NCBI RefSeq assembly: GCF_006974145.1
Contig: NZ_CP039456.1
Coordinates: 372,001-436,000 of the forward strand
DNA length: 64,000 nucleotides
Direction: 5' to 3'
Source: Changchengzhania lutea
GTDB lineage: Bacteria > Bacteroidota > Bacteroidia > Flavobacteriales > Flavobacteriaceae
A program made the position numbers and the translations under genes. This document shows positions 16,311 through 25,596 of this stretch, in pieces (position 1 is the stretch's first letter; each line of letters starts with the position of its first letter). The notes under the pieces are model-generated. The model was not told where the DNA came from and did not search any database. It saw nothing but the letters and a program-made list of their open reading frames with translations.

Positions 16311-18080
16311 TTAAACAATTTCTTCTTCTTTAATAAATTGTACTTCATATAAATTCCTATAATACCCATTTTCCTTTTGCAGAAGTTCACGATGCGTACC
16401 TTGCTCAACAATATATCCGGAATCCATAACAATAATATTATCTGCCTTCTTAATGGTGGCTAGACGGTGTGCGATGACAATAGAGGTTCGCCCTTTCGTA
16501 ATCTTATCTGTAGCATTTTGGATAAGTTGTTCAGAATAAGAATCCACGGAAGAGGTTGCTTCATCTAAGACCAGAATACTGGGATTAGTGACATAAGCCC
16601 TTAAAAAAGATATAAGTTGTCGTTGCCCTGACGATAACATAACCCCACGCTCTTTTACATTGTAGTGATAGCCATTTGGAAGACTTAAAATGAATTCGTC
16701 AATCCCGATGTCCTTTGCTGCCTGACGCACTGTATCTTCGGTGACTTCAGGATTATTCAATGTGATGTTGTTTAAAATGGTATCAGCAAACAAAAACACA
16801 TCTTGCAGTACCACGGCTATTTGCGTACGCAACGATTCTAAAGTAACCTCTTTAATGTTAATGCCATCTATAGATATATCACCTTTATCAATTTCATAAA
16901 AACGATTTAATAAATTGATAATAGTCGATTTTCCTGCTCCAGTTGCACCAACAATGGCGACTGTATCTCCAGGTTTCACTTCAAAAGAAATCTCCTTTAA
17001 AACCTGTTCATCCTCCACATAGCTGAAAGACACGTGATTAAATTCTATATGACCTTTAAAATGCTCTGCTTTATGAGTGCCCGTATCATCAATTTGCGAT
17101 GTTGTGTCCAAAACTTTAAAGACACGGTTTGCAGCAACCATACCCATTTGTAGTGTATTAAATTTATCCGCAATTTGCCTTAGCGGTCTAAACAACATGG
17201 GAATAAACATGATAAACGCAATGAGATCCCCTTCTGAAACCACACCATTAAGCACGACGTTTAAACCTCCATACCAAGCTACCAAACCTATAGTGATGGA
17301 TGCTGATAAATCGGCCAATGGGAAAAATATGGAATTGTACCAAACCGTTTTGACCCAGCCTTTTTTATGACGTTCATTAATAGTTTTAAAATTCTGATAT
17401 TCAATAGCCTCTCGAGTAAACAGCTGCAAAATTTTCATACCTGTTAATCGTTCTTGAACAAACGAATTAAGGTTTGACACTTCGGTCCGTACTTCTTCAA
17501 AAGCCTTTTTCATATACTTCTGAAAGATTCGAGTCGCATATAAAAGCAAGGGTAACATCACGAAGACAATAAGACTCAAGCGCCAATTAATATAAGCCAT
17601 GACCCCAAACACCACAGTCATAGTAAGTAAGTCTCTAAATATCATGAATAGCCCTTGTCCAAAAATATCGGCAATCCGCTCCATATCTGTCACCGCCCGC
17701 GTGATAAGGACGCCAACCGAAGAATTATCATAATACTTCATTTTAAAACGAAGTAAGTGATTAAAAAGTTTTACACGAACATCCATAACTAAATTCTGTC
17801 CCAACCATGCCGCATAATAAATAAATAGCAACTGAAAAACGGTTTGTAGAACAAGCACGCCTAACATAAGGAGTATGTAAAAAAGGAATCCTTTTTCTTC
17901 TTTACTGGCGATACTATCATCAATGGCAAACTTGGTAATATACGGAGTAGCCGCACTAAAAACTGCCAACAAAATCACCAGTATTATTAAACCATAAAAC
18001 ACATTTAAATACGGTTTTATGTATTCAAACAATCTTTTGAATAGTTTAACATCAAATATGTTTTCCTTGTTTTTGCTCAT
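16311..18080 (-). CDS. ABC exporter, fused permease and ATPase (MsbA-like)
   Basis: 589 residues. Six membrane helices in residues 1-310, then the ATPase: Walker A GATGAGKST (near residue 380), signature LSSGQRQLISFLRAY, Walker B ILVLDEATSSVD, switch His IAHRLATI. Homodimeric exporter of lipids or drugs; MsbA-like role in lipid A transport is possible but substrate cannot be read. Its ATG overlaps the stop of truA by 4 nt. Confidence 0.92.
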   Translation of the reverse strand: MSKNKENIFDVKLFKRLFEYIKPYLNVFYGLIILVILLAVFSAATPYITKFAIDDSIASKEEKGFLFYILLMLGVLVLQTVFQLLFIYYAAWLGQNLVMDVRVKLFNHLLRFKMKYYDNSSVGVLITRAVTDMERIADIFGQGLFMIFRDLLTMTVVFGVMAYINWRLSLIVFVMLPLLLYATRIFQKYMKKAFEEVRTEVSNLNSFVQERLTGMKILQLFTREAIEYQNFKTINERHKKGWVKTVWYNSIFFPLADLSASITIGLVAWYGGLNVVLNGVVSEGDLIAFIMFIPMLFRPLRQIADKFNTLQMGMVAANRVFKVLDTTSQIDDTGTHKAEHFKGHIEFNHVSFSYVEDEQVLKEISFEVKPGDTVAIVGATGAGKSTIINLLNRFYEIDKGDISIDGINIKEVTLESLRTQIAVVLQDVFLFADTILNNITLNNPEVTEDTVRQAAKDIGIDEFILSLPNGYHYNVKERGVMLSSGQRQLISFLRAYVTNPSILVLDEATSSVDSYSEQLIQNATDKITKGRTSIVIAHRLATIKKADNIIVMDSGYIVEQGTHRELLQKENGYYRNLYEVQFIKEEEIV

Positions 18081-18823
18081 TTATATTTTATATCATCAGG
18101 ATATTCAACATCTATTAAATATAAGCCTTTTGCTGGCACAGAGAATCCAGCTTCACGCCGATCTTTAGATTCTAATATCGCATGAAAATCTTCTAAAGAG
18201 ATTTTTTTCAAACCAATATTTATGAGCGTTCCCACGATGGCTCTTACCATATTTCGTAAAAACCGATCGGCTTGAATGGTGAAATGAAGCTCATCACCTA
18301 CCAGTTCCCAATCAGCTTTCATTATATTGCAATTATACGTTTTTACATCCGTTTTACTTTTTGAGAAGCATTGAAAATCTTTATACTCAAATAAGATTCT
18401 TGTAGCCACTTGCATGGCACTCAAATCTAACGGATGCTTCACATAATAAGCGGTATTAAAATTAAAAGCATTCTTTTTTAAACCCACTCGGTATAAATAC
18501 GTTCTACTAATCGCATTAAACCGCGCGTGGGCATCATCGGTTGCTCTAAAAATTTTATGAATGGCAATGTCTTTTGGTAAAAAAGAGTTCATTTTAAAAA
18601 CAATATCAGCTTCATCGATTAATTCATTACTGTCAAAATGCGCATACATTTGTTTGGCATGAACGCCAGTGTCCGTACGCCCCGCTCCCATTACAGAAAT
18701 AGCTTCTTTCAGCAAGGTTGATAGATCCTTTTCAACCAGTTCCTGAACCGAAATAGCATTCGGTTGATTTTGCCATCCGTGATAGGCGGAACCATTATAA
18801 GAAAGTTCTATAAAATACCTCAA
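18077..18823 (-). CDS. truA: tRNA pseudouridine(38-40) synthase
   Basis: 248 residues. Catalytic Asp in MGAGRTDTGVHA (near residue 51), then RTYLYRVG and the C-terminal RFLRNMVRAIVGTLI. Modifies the anticodon stem of several tRNAs. First gene of a two-gene operon with the ABC exporter (4-nt overlap). Confidence 0.95.
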   Translation of the reverse strand: MRYFIELSYNGSAYHGWQNQPNAISVQELVEKDLSTLLKEAISVMGAGRTDTGVHAKQMYAHFDSNELIDEADIVFKMNSFLPKDIAIHKIFRATDDAHARFNAISRTYLYRVGLKKNAFNFNTAYYVKHPLDLSAMQVATRILFEYKDFQCFSKSKTDVKTYNCNIMKADWELVGDELHFTIQADRFLRNMVRAIVGTLINIGLKKISLEDFHAILESKDRREAGFSVPAKGLYLIDVEYPDDIKYK

Positions 18824-18850
18824 TCTGTTTTAATACTTTTGTTGAAAGCA

Positions 18851-18858
18851 CAAATATA
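18851..18858 (-). promoter_or_regulatory. -7 box of truA
   Basis: CAAATATA on the plus strand (TATATTTG on the minus strand), 28 nt upstream of the truA ATG. Confidence 0.6.
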
Positions 18859-18931
18859 GACAGATTAACGCTGCCATTGAAGTGCATAATCTTAATTAAA
18901 TATTAAAAGATTTTTAATAGCAATTCATAAA

Positions 18932-19423
18932 ATGACCAAAATCTTATTACTCTCTGACACGCACAGCTATATAGATGATGCCATACTAAAATATGTAAAA
19001 CAGGTAGATGAAGTTTGGCATGCAGGGGATATTGGTGATTTAAGAATAACCGATGCCATAAAAGAACTAAAGCCCTTAAAAGCGGTATATGGAAACATTG
19101 ACGATACTATTATTAGACAAGAGTTTCCCGAACATTTAAGATTTAAGTGTGAGGAGGTTGATGTGTGGATGACCCACATTGGCGGCTACCCGGGAGCTTA
19201 TAATGTGCGCGTTAGGGAAACCATTAAACTAAACCCTCCCAAACTTTTTATTTGTGGCCATTCACATATTTTAAAGGTGATGCCCGATAAAAAATTACAC
19301 CTGTTACACATGAACCCTGGCGCGGTTGGTAAACACGGTTTTCACAAAGCACGTACCATGTTGCGGTTTACTATTGATGGTGAAAAAATTGATAATCTAG
19401 AAGTTATTGAGTTCCCTAAGTAA
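18932..19423 (+). CDS. YfcE/MJ0936-type metallophosphoesterase
   Basis: 163 residues, complete calcineurin-like fold: LLSDTHSY, HAGDIGD, VYGNIDD, MTHIGGYPG, GHSHILKV, all metal ligands present. These small enzymes hydrolyse phosphodiesters; the native substrate is not known. Divergent from truA. Confidence 0.9.
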   Translation: MTKILLLSDTHSYIDDAILKYVKQVDEVWHAGDIGDLRITDAIKELKPLKAVYGNIDDTIIRQEFPEHLRFKCEEVDVWMTHIGGYPGAYNVRVRETIKLNPPKLFICGHSHILKVMPDKKLHLLHMNPGAVGKHGFHKARTMLRFTIDGEKIDNLEVIEFPK

Positions 19424-19551
19424 AAAGACAAAAAGCAGGTATAAAAGCATAGTTTTTTAGCCAATTGAAAAAAATTAACGAGTTCTATGTTAATATTTTC
19501 TTAATCCAAGGGATTAATAAGTCAAAATAGCACCAATAGATTCATAAATTG

Positions 19552-19559
19552 TAGTTTTG
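19552..19559 (+). promoter_or_regulatory. -7 box of the FKBP gene
   Basis: TAGTTTTG, 32 nt before the ATG at 19592. Confidence 0.5.
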
Positions 19560-19591
19560 CACCTATAATAAAACAGTAAAAATAATTATTT

Positions 19592-20020
19592 ATGAGTTTA
19601 GTAAAAGAGAATGATACTGTGAAAGTTCATTACACAGGAAAATTAAGCAATGGTCAAGTTTTTGACAGTTCACTCGAAAGAGAACCGTTAGAAATAACAT
19701 TAGGTCAAGGCATGTTGATTTCTGGTTTTGAAAAAGGCATGGTTAACATGAAGGTTAGTGAAAAAAAAACAATTAATATCCCTGTTGCAGAAGCCTATGG
19801 CGAGGTGCAAAAAGAATTGTTCCATGAAGTAAAAAAAGACCAATTACCAAAGGAAATCACTCCAGAAGTTGGTATGGGATTATCTTCTAAAAACCCAGAC
19901 GGTTCAGAAGTGAAATTTCGTATTGCCGAGGTTAATGACGACCATATTATTGTAGATGCCAACCATCCTCTAGCAGGACAAGAGTTAGTATTCGATTTAG
20001 AACTTATTGAAATAAAATAA
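19592..20020 (+). CDS. FKBP-type peptidyl-prolyl isomerase, SlyD-like
   Basis: 142 residues. FKBP core (VKVHYTGKLSNGQVFDSS, GQGMLISGFEKGMVNM, INIPVAEAYGE) with the inserted chaperone flap of SlyD (FHEVKKDQLP...DGSEVKFRIAEV), ending in GQELVFDLELIEI. Cytoplasmic folding helper. The His-rich metal-binding tail of E. coli SlyD is absent. Monocistronic, with its own terminator. Confidence 0.92.
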   Translation: MSLVKENDTVKVHYTGKLSNGQVFDSSLEREPLEITLGQGMLISGFEKGMVNMKVSEKKTINIPVAEAYGEVQKELFHEVKKDQLPKEITPEVGMGLSSKNPDGSEVKFRIAEVNDDHIIVDANHPLAGQELVFDLELIEIK

Positions 20021-20041
20021 CCATTTTATTTTAGTGAAAAT

Positions 20042-20072
20042 AAAAAAGTCTGGAGTATTTCCAGACTTTTTT
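20042..20072 (+). terminator. Terminator of the FKBP gene
   Basis: 13-bp stem AAAAAAGTCTGGA / TCCAGACTTTTTT, 5-nt loop. Confidence 0.9.
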
Positions 20073-20137
20073 ATGCCTTATTCTTTGAAAAATATAAAAC
20101 CAACGATCCTCGAGGTAGAACCATAGAGTTTAAGTAT

Positions 20138-20611
20138 AAACCTGAATTTGATTAATCTTCAAAATTTAACAGCCTTGATCTCAACAACAAATCATTCTTT
20201 TTCATATCCTGCAAGGTCATATTCTCACCTTGTAGGTATTAGGATTAAACAAAATAAACCTACAAGGTTTTGGCTCTAGTTTATTAGTGCCTTGATATTA
20301 TTGGTTTTTGCCACGAATTACACTCATTAGCACGAATAAATGAGCTTAGCCCATTTAAAATTCGTGGAATGATTGACAAAAATGATATCACGAATAGAGA
20401 AATCTAAAGATTTTTCAAACATTAGTGATCATTAGTGTAATTTGTGGCTTAATACTTCAATTTCTTATCTATTATCCTCAGATTTACGATCGTTCCTGCA
20501 AGTAGGCTTACTTTTAATTATCTAATGTGTCAAGCATGTTTATCTTGAAGAAATATTACTAAAACAACGCACTAGTAAACTAGAGCCAAGGTTTTTAATA
20601 ACTAATTGATA
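20138..20611. repeat. Repeat family B, copy 1, interrupted by the MITE
   Basis: About 150 bp once the inserted element at 20272-20587 and one 8-bp duplication are removed. Contains TCATATCCTGCAAGGTC, ACCTTGTAGGTATTAG and, after the insertion, TTTTAATAACTAATTGATA. The same blocks occur in reverse orientation, uninterrupted, at 56427-56574. Internally palindromic (CCTTGTAGG / CCTACAAGG). Confidence 0.75.
20272..20587 (+). mobile_element. MITE-like element, copy 1 (316 bp)
   Basis: Begins GGCTCTAGTTTATTAGTGCC and ends with the inverted counterpart (GCACTAGTAAACTAGAGCC); flanked by a perfect 8-bp direct repeat AAGGTTTT (20264-20271 and 20588-20595). Interior holds nested inverted repeats (CCACGAATTACAC type arms, and a GAAAAATCTTTAGATTTTTC-like palindrome) and no coding frame of note. 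The same 316-bp element lies inverted at 52138-52453. Confidence 0.88.
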
Positions 20612-20704
20612 ATTAAAAGTTTATTAATCGAAACCAGACTATAAGCCAAGTAACCGAATACATGGTTTTATATGGTTGGAGTCAAATACTTTAAAAACAA
20701 AAAA

Positions 20705-20728
20705 AGCCCAAGATCTTCACCTTGGGCT
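20705..20728 (-). terminator. Terminator of the DUF4293 gene
   Basis: Minus-strand stem AGCCCAAG / CTTGGGCT, 8-nt loop, followed by a T run (A run 20699-20704 on plus). Confidence 0.8.
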
Positions 20729-20758
20729 CACGCACTAATACTACTAAGATATTAGGTT

Positions 20759-21169
20759 TTATCGCAATCGATCTACAGATTTTACGAGATCTTCATCCTT
20801 CTTAATGGCTTTATTGGCTAAAGCCAAAAACACGATAGAAATGATAGGAAGAAACATCCCAATACCTTTCTCAGAAACCACAGTTTCTCCAGATACATTT
20901 AGAGATTGATACACAAAAAATCCTAGTAAAATAAAGTTTAATATGATGTTAAGTCGCCCCAAAACAAATTGAGACTTCCTATTTTTATACATAAATATAG
21001 TAATTAAAGATAAAAGCGCAGACCCTAAAAATAAGCCCAAATATAAAACGTCGTCAAAGGCATATACTTTTATATCATCATTTGTAATCCATAGATAGGA
21101 AACGAAAATGAGCCCCGCAGAAACCCCTGCAGCCATTAAAAGATATATAGTTTGAATACGTTGTAACAT
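20759..21169 (-). CDS. DUF4293 family membrane protein
   Basis: 136 residues from the ATG at 21169; a frame extending to 21277 crosses the promoter box and is not used. Starts MLQRIQTIYLLMAAGVSAGL, typical of DUF4293, followed by four membrane helices and a charged tail. Function unknown. Regularly placed head-to-head with rho in Flavobacteriaceae, as here. Confidence 0.85.
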   Translation of the reverse strand: MLQRIQTIYLLMAAGVSAGLIFVSYLWITNDDIKVYAFDDVLYLGLFLGSALLSLITIFMYKNRKSQFVLGRLNIILNFILLGFFVYQSLNVSGETVVSEKGIGMFLPIISIVFLALANKAIKKDEDLVKSVDRLR

Positions 21170-21191
21170 TTTATTTCTAAATACTAGACCG

Positions 21192-21199
21192 CAAAAATA
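21192..21199 (-). promoter_or_regulatory. -7 box of the DUF4293 gene
   Basis: CAAAAATA on plus (TATTTTTG on minus), 22 nt upstream of the ATG at 21169. Supports that start. Confidence 0.55.
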
Positions 21200-21364
21200 A
21201 TAGTTTCTTTTATAAATTTCACGTAAAAAATTAAAATAAAGTTGTATAATTGCAGTATCAATACTCAACAACCGCAATAACAGGTTGTTAATTCTTCAGA
21301 TTAAAATTCATTTTTTTCAGAATAACTCAAATTATATTTACAAAATATTTTCAATCCTATATTA

Positions 21365-23044
21365 ATGTTTGAAATTTCACAATTAAAAGAAAAGAAACTT
21401 GCTGATTTACAGGAGATTGCAAGTAAACTAAGCGTTCCTAAATACCGTTCACTTAAAAAATTAGATTTAGTTTATAAAATACTAGATATGCAAGCCGCAG
21501 ATCCTAAAGCGGTAACATCTGTGGTGGATACGCCCGTTTCTTCAGAGAGCAAACCTGAGAAACGAGAAGTAAAGAAACCGAGACAGCGCGTTCAAAAACC
21601 TGCAAAAGATGCACCAGCGAAACCTGATGAGACATCACAAAAAAGCACGCCTGTAAGTGCTACGGATGCTAAAGATAATAAACCTGCTCCAGCTAAGGTT
21701 GTAAGTAGACCACCCGCACCAAGACCTAAAAAAGAGGAACAAAAGTCGGATACTAAGACGGAGCGTCGCGTTCCAAATGAACGCCCTAAAAACAGCTCAC
21801 AAAAGTCACCTCAAAAAAGAGATAATAACCCCACACATAAAAATCAAAAAAACGGTAACACCCATGGTAGCAATGCCAATAACGGGAATAAAGATAGTAG
21901 AAATCGTTACCGCGAACCAGATTATGAGTTTGATGCTATTATCCAAAGTGAAGGCGTACTAGACGTTATGCAAGATGGCTATGGGTTTTTAAGATCATCC
22001 GATTATAATTACCTATCCTCTCCAGATGATATTTATGTATCGCAATCTCAAATCAGATTATTTGGTTTAAAAAAGGGAGATACTGTTTTAGGAAACGTAA
22101 GACCACCAAAAGAAGGTGAAAAATATTTTCCATTGATTAAAGTTAATTTAATTAACGGGCAAAAGCCGGAAGTGGTTAGAGACCGTGTGGCATTTGAACA
22201 TTTAACGCCGCTTTTTCCACAAGAAAAATTTAACCTTGCCGATAGACAAAGTACTATTTCAACACGTATTATGGATTTGTTCTCGCCCATAGGGAAAGGA
22301 CAGCGTGGTATGATTGTATCTCAACCAAAAACGGGTAAAACCATGTTATTAAAGGATGTTGCCAATGCCATTGCGGCCAACCATCCAGAGGTGTATCAAA
22401 TGATTTTATTAATTGATGAGCGCCCAGAAGAGGTAACAGATATGCAACGTAATGTACGTGGCGAGGTGATTGCCTCTACCTTTGATAAAGAAGCCCATGA
22501 GCACGTAAAAATTGCAGATATCGTTCTTGAAAAAGCAAAACGATTGGTAGAATGTGGTCATGATGTGGTGATACTATTAGACTCCATTACACGTTTGGCA
22601 AGAGCCTATAACACCGTACAACCAGCCTCAGGTAAAATTTTAAGTGGTGGTGTAGATGCCAATGCATTACACAAGCCAAAACGTTTTTTCGGAGCAGCTA
22701 GAAATATCGAAAATGGTGGATCATTAACTATTATCGCCACGGCACTTACAGAAACTGGTTCTAAAATGGACGAAGTCATCTTCGAAGAATTTAAAGGAAC
22801 TGGTAATATGGAACTGCAATTGGATAGAAAAATATCGAATCGTAGAATTTTCCCTGCTATCGACCTCACATCTTCAAGTACGCGTCGTGACGATATTTTA
22901 CTCGATGCAAACACCATACAACGTATGTGGGTGATGCGTAAATACCTTGCAGATATGAATCCTGTAGAAGCCATGGAATTCATTAATGAGCGCTTTAAAC
23001 AAACCAGAAACAACGAAGAGTTTTTAATATCCATGAACGGATAA
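21365..23044 (+). CDS. rho: Transcription termination factor Rho with long inserted linker
   Basis: 559 residues against about 420 in E. coli. Rho N-terminal helical domain ([16 protein letters not shown]), then ~140 residues of Lys/Pro/Ser/Asn-rich low-complexity sequence (about 60-190), the cold-shock RNA-binding domain ([16 protein letters not shown]), Walker A QPKTGKTM, Walker [17 protein letters not shown] and the R/Q-loop region ([21 protein letters not shown]). Hexameric RNA translocase that ends transcription. Linker insertions of this kind are known in Bacteroidota and Actinobacteria. Confidence 0.97.
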   Translation: MFEISQLKEKKLADLQEIASKLSVPKYRSLKKLDLVYKILDMQAADPKAVTSVVDTPVSSESKPEKREVKKPRQRVQKPAKDAPAKPDETSQKSTPVSATDAKDNKPAPAKVVSRPPAPRPKKEEQKSDTKTERRVPNERPKNSSQKSPQKRDNNPTHKNQKNGNTHGSNANNGNKDSRNRYREPDYEFDAIIQSEGVLDVMQDGYGFLRSSDYNYLSSPDDIYVSQSQIRLFGLKKGDTVLGNVRPPKEGEKYFPLIKVNLINGQKPEVVRDRVAFEHLTPLFPQEKFNLADRQSTISTRIMDLFSPIGKGQRGMIVSQPKTGKTMLLKDVANAIAANHPEVYQMILLIDERPEEVTDMQRNVRGEVIASTFDKEAHEHVKIADIVLEKAKRLVECGHDVVILLDSITRLARAYNTVQPASGKILSGGVDANALHKPKRFFGAARNIENGGSLTIIATALTETGSKMDEVIFEEFKGTGNMELQLDRKISNRRIFPAIDLTSSSTRRDDILLDANTIQRMWVMRKYLADMNPVEAMEFINERFKQTRNNEEFLISMNG

Positions 23045-23071
23045 AACACAAATCATATTGAAATAAATTAG

Positions 23072-23090
23072 GCCTTGAATTTTTCGAGGC
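23072..23090 (+). terminator. Terminator of rho
   Basis: 7-bp stem GCCTTGA / TCGAGGC (one G-U), 5-nt loop, seven T. Confidence 0.75.
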
Positions 23091-23108
23091 TTTTTTTATG
23101 TTTAATTT

Positions 23109-23203
23109 TGGGCGTTACCCAAGGGTCGCGCTTTCCGTTCCAATCTTTTGTTCGTCCCTCTCAAAAGGATTTCCTCTGCAATCGCTAACGCAAATTCGCA
23201 GTT
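23109..23203. repeat. Dispersed hairpin repeat (copy 2, diverged)
   Basis: GGGCGTTACCC then GGGTCGCGCTTTC and AATCGCTAACGC, inverted relative to the copy at 9463-9582. Downstream, 23204-23470 is AT-rich with only short frames and shows no gene. Confidence 0.5.
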
Positions 23204-23474
23204 AACTTTAAACATATTTAACGCGTAACAAACTTCTTTATAAACTTGAATAATTTTATGATATTATTCAATATAAAATAATGGACTGAGGGGAAAATTA
23301 ACCGACTTATAAATCATTATAATAAAAATTAAATAGACGTATTTCGACACAAAATAGAAGATAAAGAACTGAAAGCTTTGAAGAAGAAATTGATATTTTA
23401 AAAAAATAGAATCACAGGTAATATATAGCTCAGACTTAAAACTATCAAGCACCAAATATATAAACCACAAAAAA

Positions 23475-23496
23475 AGCCTCTCAATTATGAGAAGCT
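23475..23496 (-). terminator. Terminator of rpsT
   Basis: Minus-strand stem AGCTTCTCA / TGAGAGGCT with one G-U pair and 4-nt loop, then a T run, 25 nt after the rpsT stop. Confidence 0.8.
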
Positions 23497-23520
23497 TTTA
23501 ATATCTATAAATTCAATGAT

Positions 23521-23772
23521 TTATAAAGCAGCGATATGCAATGCTAAACCAGATTTAAGGTTAGCCGCTTTATTAGCATGAATAATGTTTTTCTTAGCCA
23601 ATTTATCTAACATAGAAACCACTGTAGGAAACATCGCTTCAGCTTCTTTCTTATCAGTTAACTCACGCAATTTCTTAATCGCGTTACGCGTCGTTTTATG
23701 CTGATACTTGTTTATTACTCGCTTAGATTCGTTACTTCTAATTCTTTTTAATGCTGACTTATGATTTGCCAT
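23521..23772 (-). CDS. rpsT: 30S ribosomal protein S20
   Basis: 83 residues, highly basic, begins [18 protein letters not shown] as in all S20 proteins and ends [13 protein letters not shown]. Binds 16S rRNA early in 30S assembly. Lies 26 nt downstream of tRNA-Glu on the same strand and probably shares its transcript. Confidence 0.97.
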   Translation of the reverse strand: MANHKSALKRIRSNESKRVINKYQHKTTRNAIKKLRELTDKKEAEAMFPTVVSMLDKLAKKNIIHANKAANLKSGLALHIAAL

Positions 23773-23798
23773 GTGTTCTTTTTATTATTAAAATATTG

Positions 23799-23870
23799 TA
23801 GCCCGTAGGGGAATCGAACCCCTCTTACCAGGATGAAAACCTGGCGTCCTAGCCGATAGACGAACGGGCC
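23799..23870 (-). tRNA. tRNA-Glu (anticodon TTC)
   Basis: 72 nt on the minus strand. Acceptor GGCCCGT / ACGGGCT, anticodon stem CCAGG / CCTGG with loop TTTTCAT giving TTC, T-arm GAGGGGTTCGATTCCCCT, discriminator A, no encoded CCA. Confidence 0.96.
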
Positions 23871-23888
23871 ATTGTTTTTTTGAGTGCG

Positions 23889-23896
23889 CAAATATA
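23889..23896 (-). promoter_or_regulatory. -7 box of the tRNA-Glu / rpsT transcript
   Basis: CAAATATA on plus (TATATTTG on minus), 18 nt upstream of the tRNA. Confidence 0.6.
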
Positions 23897-24019
23897 AATG
23901 ATATGATTTAAACTTGCAAGAGTTTCAAATAACTTACAACGTTTCCATTGCGGATGCAAAAATACAACTATTTTTAAATGTCACAATAGCTACGTAATCT
24001 TTTTTTAAAAAAAATTCAA

Positions 24020-25498
24020 TTAGTATGCTTTTGCAAATAACACTCTACCTTTTGAAGGCTTTCCAGAGTATACACAAACACCTTCTTCTGCTTTCATTTC
24101 CAACGGAATACAACGTATGGTTGCTTTTGTAAGCTCCTTGATTTTATCTTCAGTTTCATTCGTGCCATCCCAATGCGCAGAAATAAAGCCTGTTTTATTT
24201 TCTAAAACATTTTTGAATTCGTCAAAAGTATCTACTTCTGTTAAATGAGAATCTCTAAAATCCAAGGCCTTGTTAAACAATGCCTCTTGAATGTCTTTTA
24301 ACAATCCTTCAATCTTATCTATTAAATCATCTAAAGCCACCACTTCTTTTGTTAGTGTATCACGTCTGGCAATTTCAACGGTGCCATTTTCTAAATCCCT
24401 AGCCCCAATAGCCAGCCTTAAAGGCACGCCTTGCAATTCATGTTGCGCAAATTTAGCACCTGGTCTGTGTGTGGTTCTATTATCAAATTTTATCGAAATG
24501 TTTTTTCCCCTTAAATCCTTTAAAATCCCATTAGCCACCTCGGTAATTGCCTCTAAATCTTCTTCACTTTTATATATAGGTACAATAACCACTTGATTTG
24601 GCGCCAAACTTGGTGGCAATACCAATCCGTGATCATCACTATGGGTCATGATCAAAGCCCCCATCAATCGCGTGGAAACACCCCATGACGTGGCCCAAAC
24701 ATAATCCTGTTTACCTTCTTTATTGGCAAATTTAACATCAAAGGCCTTGGCAAAATTCTGCCCAAGAAAATGTGAAGTCCCTGCTTGTAAGGCTTTTCCA
24801 TCTTGCATTAAGGCTTCAATACAATAGGTTTCTTCTGCACCAGCGAATCGCTCGTTCTCGGTTTTTGTGCCTTGAATTACTGGGATAGCCATAAAATTCT
24901 CAGCAAAGGTCGCATAGACATTATTCATTAACTTGGCTTCTTCCAAAGCTTCGTTTTTTGTTTCATGTGCGGTATGGCCTTCTTGCCATAAAAACTCAGC
25001 AGTCCTTAAAAACAAGCGCGTACGCATTTCCCAACGCACGACGTTTGCCCATTGATTGATTAACAAAGGCAAATCTCTATAGGACTGAACCCATCCTCTA
25101 AATGTGTTCCAGATAATCGCTTCGGATGTCGGACGCACGATAAGTTCTTCCTCTAGCTTAGCATCTGGATCTACTCTCAGTTTTCCAGGTTTATCTGGAT
25201 CGTTTTGTAATCTGTAATGGGTTACAATAGCGCACTCTTTTGCAAAACCTTCAGCATTTTTTTCTTCAGCTTCAAAGAGACTTTTAGGAACGAACAGTGG
25301 GAAATAGGCATTTTGATGCCCCGTTTCTTTAAACATTTTATCCAATTCCGCTTGCATTTTCTCCCAAATTGCATAACCATACGGCTTAATAACCATGCAG
25401 CCTCGTACAGCCGAATTTTCTGCTAGGTCTGCCTTTACCACCAATTCGTTATACCATTTGGAATAATCTTCTGCCCTACTAGTAAGTTTTTTACTCAT
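24020..25498 (-). CDS. proS: Prolyl-tRNA synthetase (short, archaeal/eukaryal-like type)
   Basis: 492 residues from the ATG at 25498 (a TTG six codons earlier is less likely). No ~180-residue editing insertion, so it is the short ProRS type. Seen: the class II motifs [15 protein letters not shown] and [18 protein letters not shown]-like region, [24 protein letters not shown], the anticodon-binding domain, and the C-terminal RVLFAKAY with the terminal Tyr and zinc-domain remnant [11 protein letters not shown]. Charges tRNA-Pro. Confidence 0.96.
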   Translation of the reverse strand: MSKKLTSRAEDYSKWYNELVVKADLAENSAVRGCMVIKPYGYAIWEKMQAELDKMFKETGHQNAYFPLFVPKSLFEAEEKNAEGFAKECAIVTHYRLQNDPDKPGKLRVDPDAKLEEELIVRPTSEAIIWNTFRGWVQSYRDLPLLINQWANVVRWEMRTRLFLRTAEFLWQEGHTAHETKNEALEEAKLMNNVYATFAENFMAIPVIQGTKTENERFAGAEETYCIEALMQDGKALQAGTSHFLGQNFAKAFDVKFANKEGKQDYVWATSWGVSTRLMGALIMTHSDDHGLVLPPSLAPNQVVIVPIYKSEEDLEAITEVANGILKDLRGKNISIKFDNRTTHRPGAKFAQHELQGVPLRLAIGARDLENGTVEIARRDTLTKEVVALDDLIDKIEGLLKDIQEALFNKALDFRDSHLTEVDTFDEFKNVLENKTGFISAHWDGTNETEDKIKELTKATIRCIPLEMKAEEGVCVYSGKPSKGRVLFAKAY

Positions 25499-25596
25499 AT
25501 CAATGTTTTGGCACAAATATTGTGACTATGTTAAATGTAAAATAGTTGAGCAAAACTAACTATTTTTGTGATGTGCAACAATAAAATTCTCGAGTT

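Noticed and set aside
20272-20587. CRISPR-like array in the repeat-rich gap
   Set aside because: No regular direct repeats with spacers; the structure is terminal and internal inverted repeats. No CRISPR array or cas gene was seen anywhere in the window.
23264-23470. 68-codon hydrophobic minus-strand frame between rho and rpsT
   Set aside because: Phe/Ile/Tyr-rich as expected from AT-rich non-coding DNA; no promoter or homology signal.
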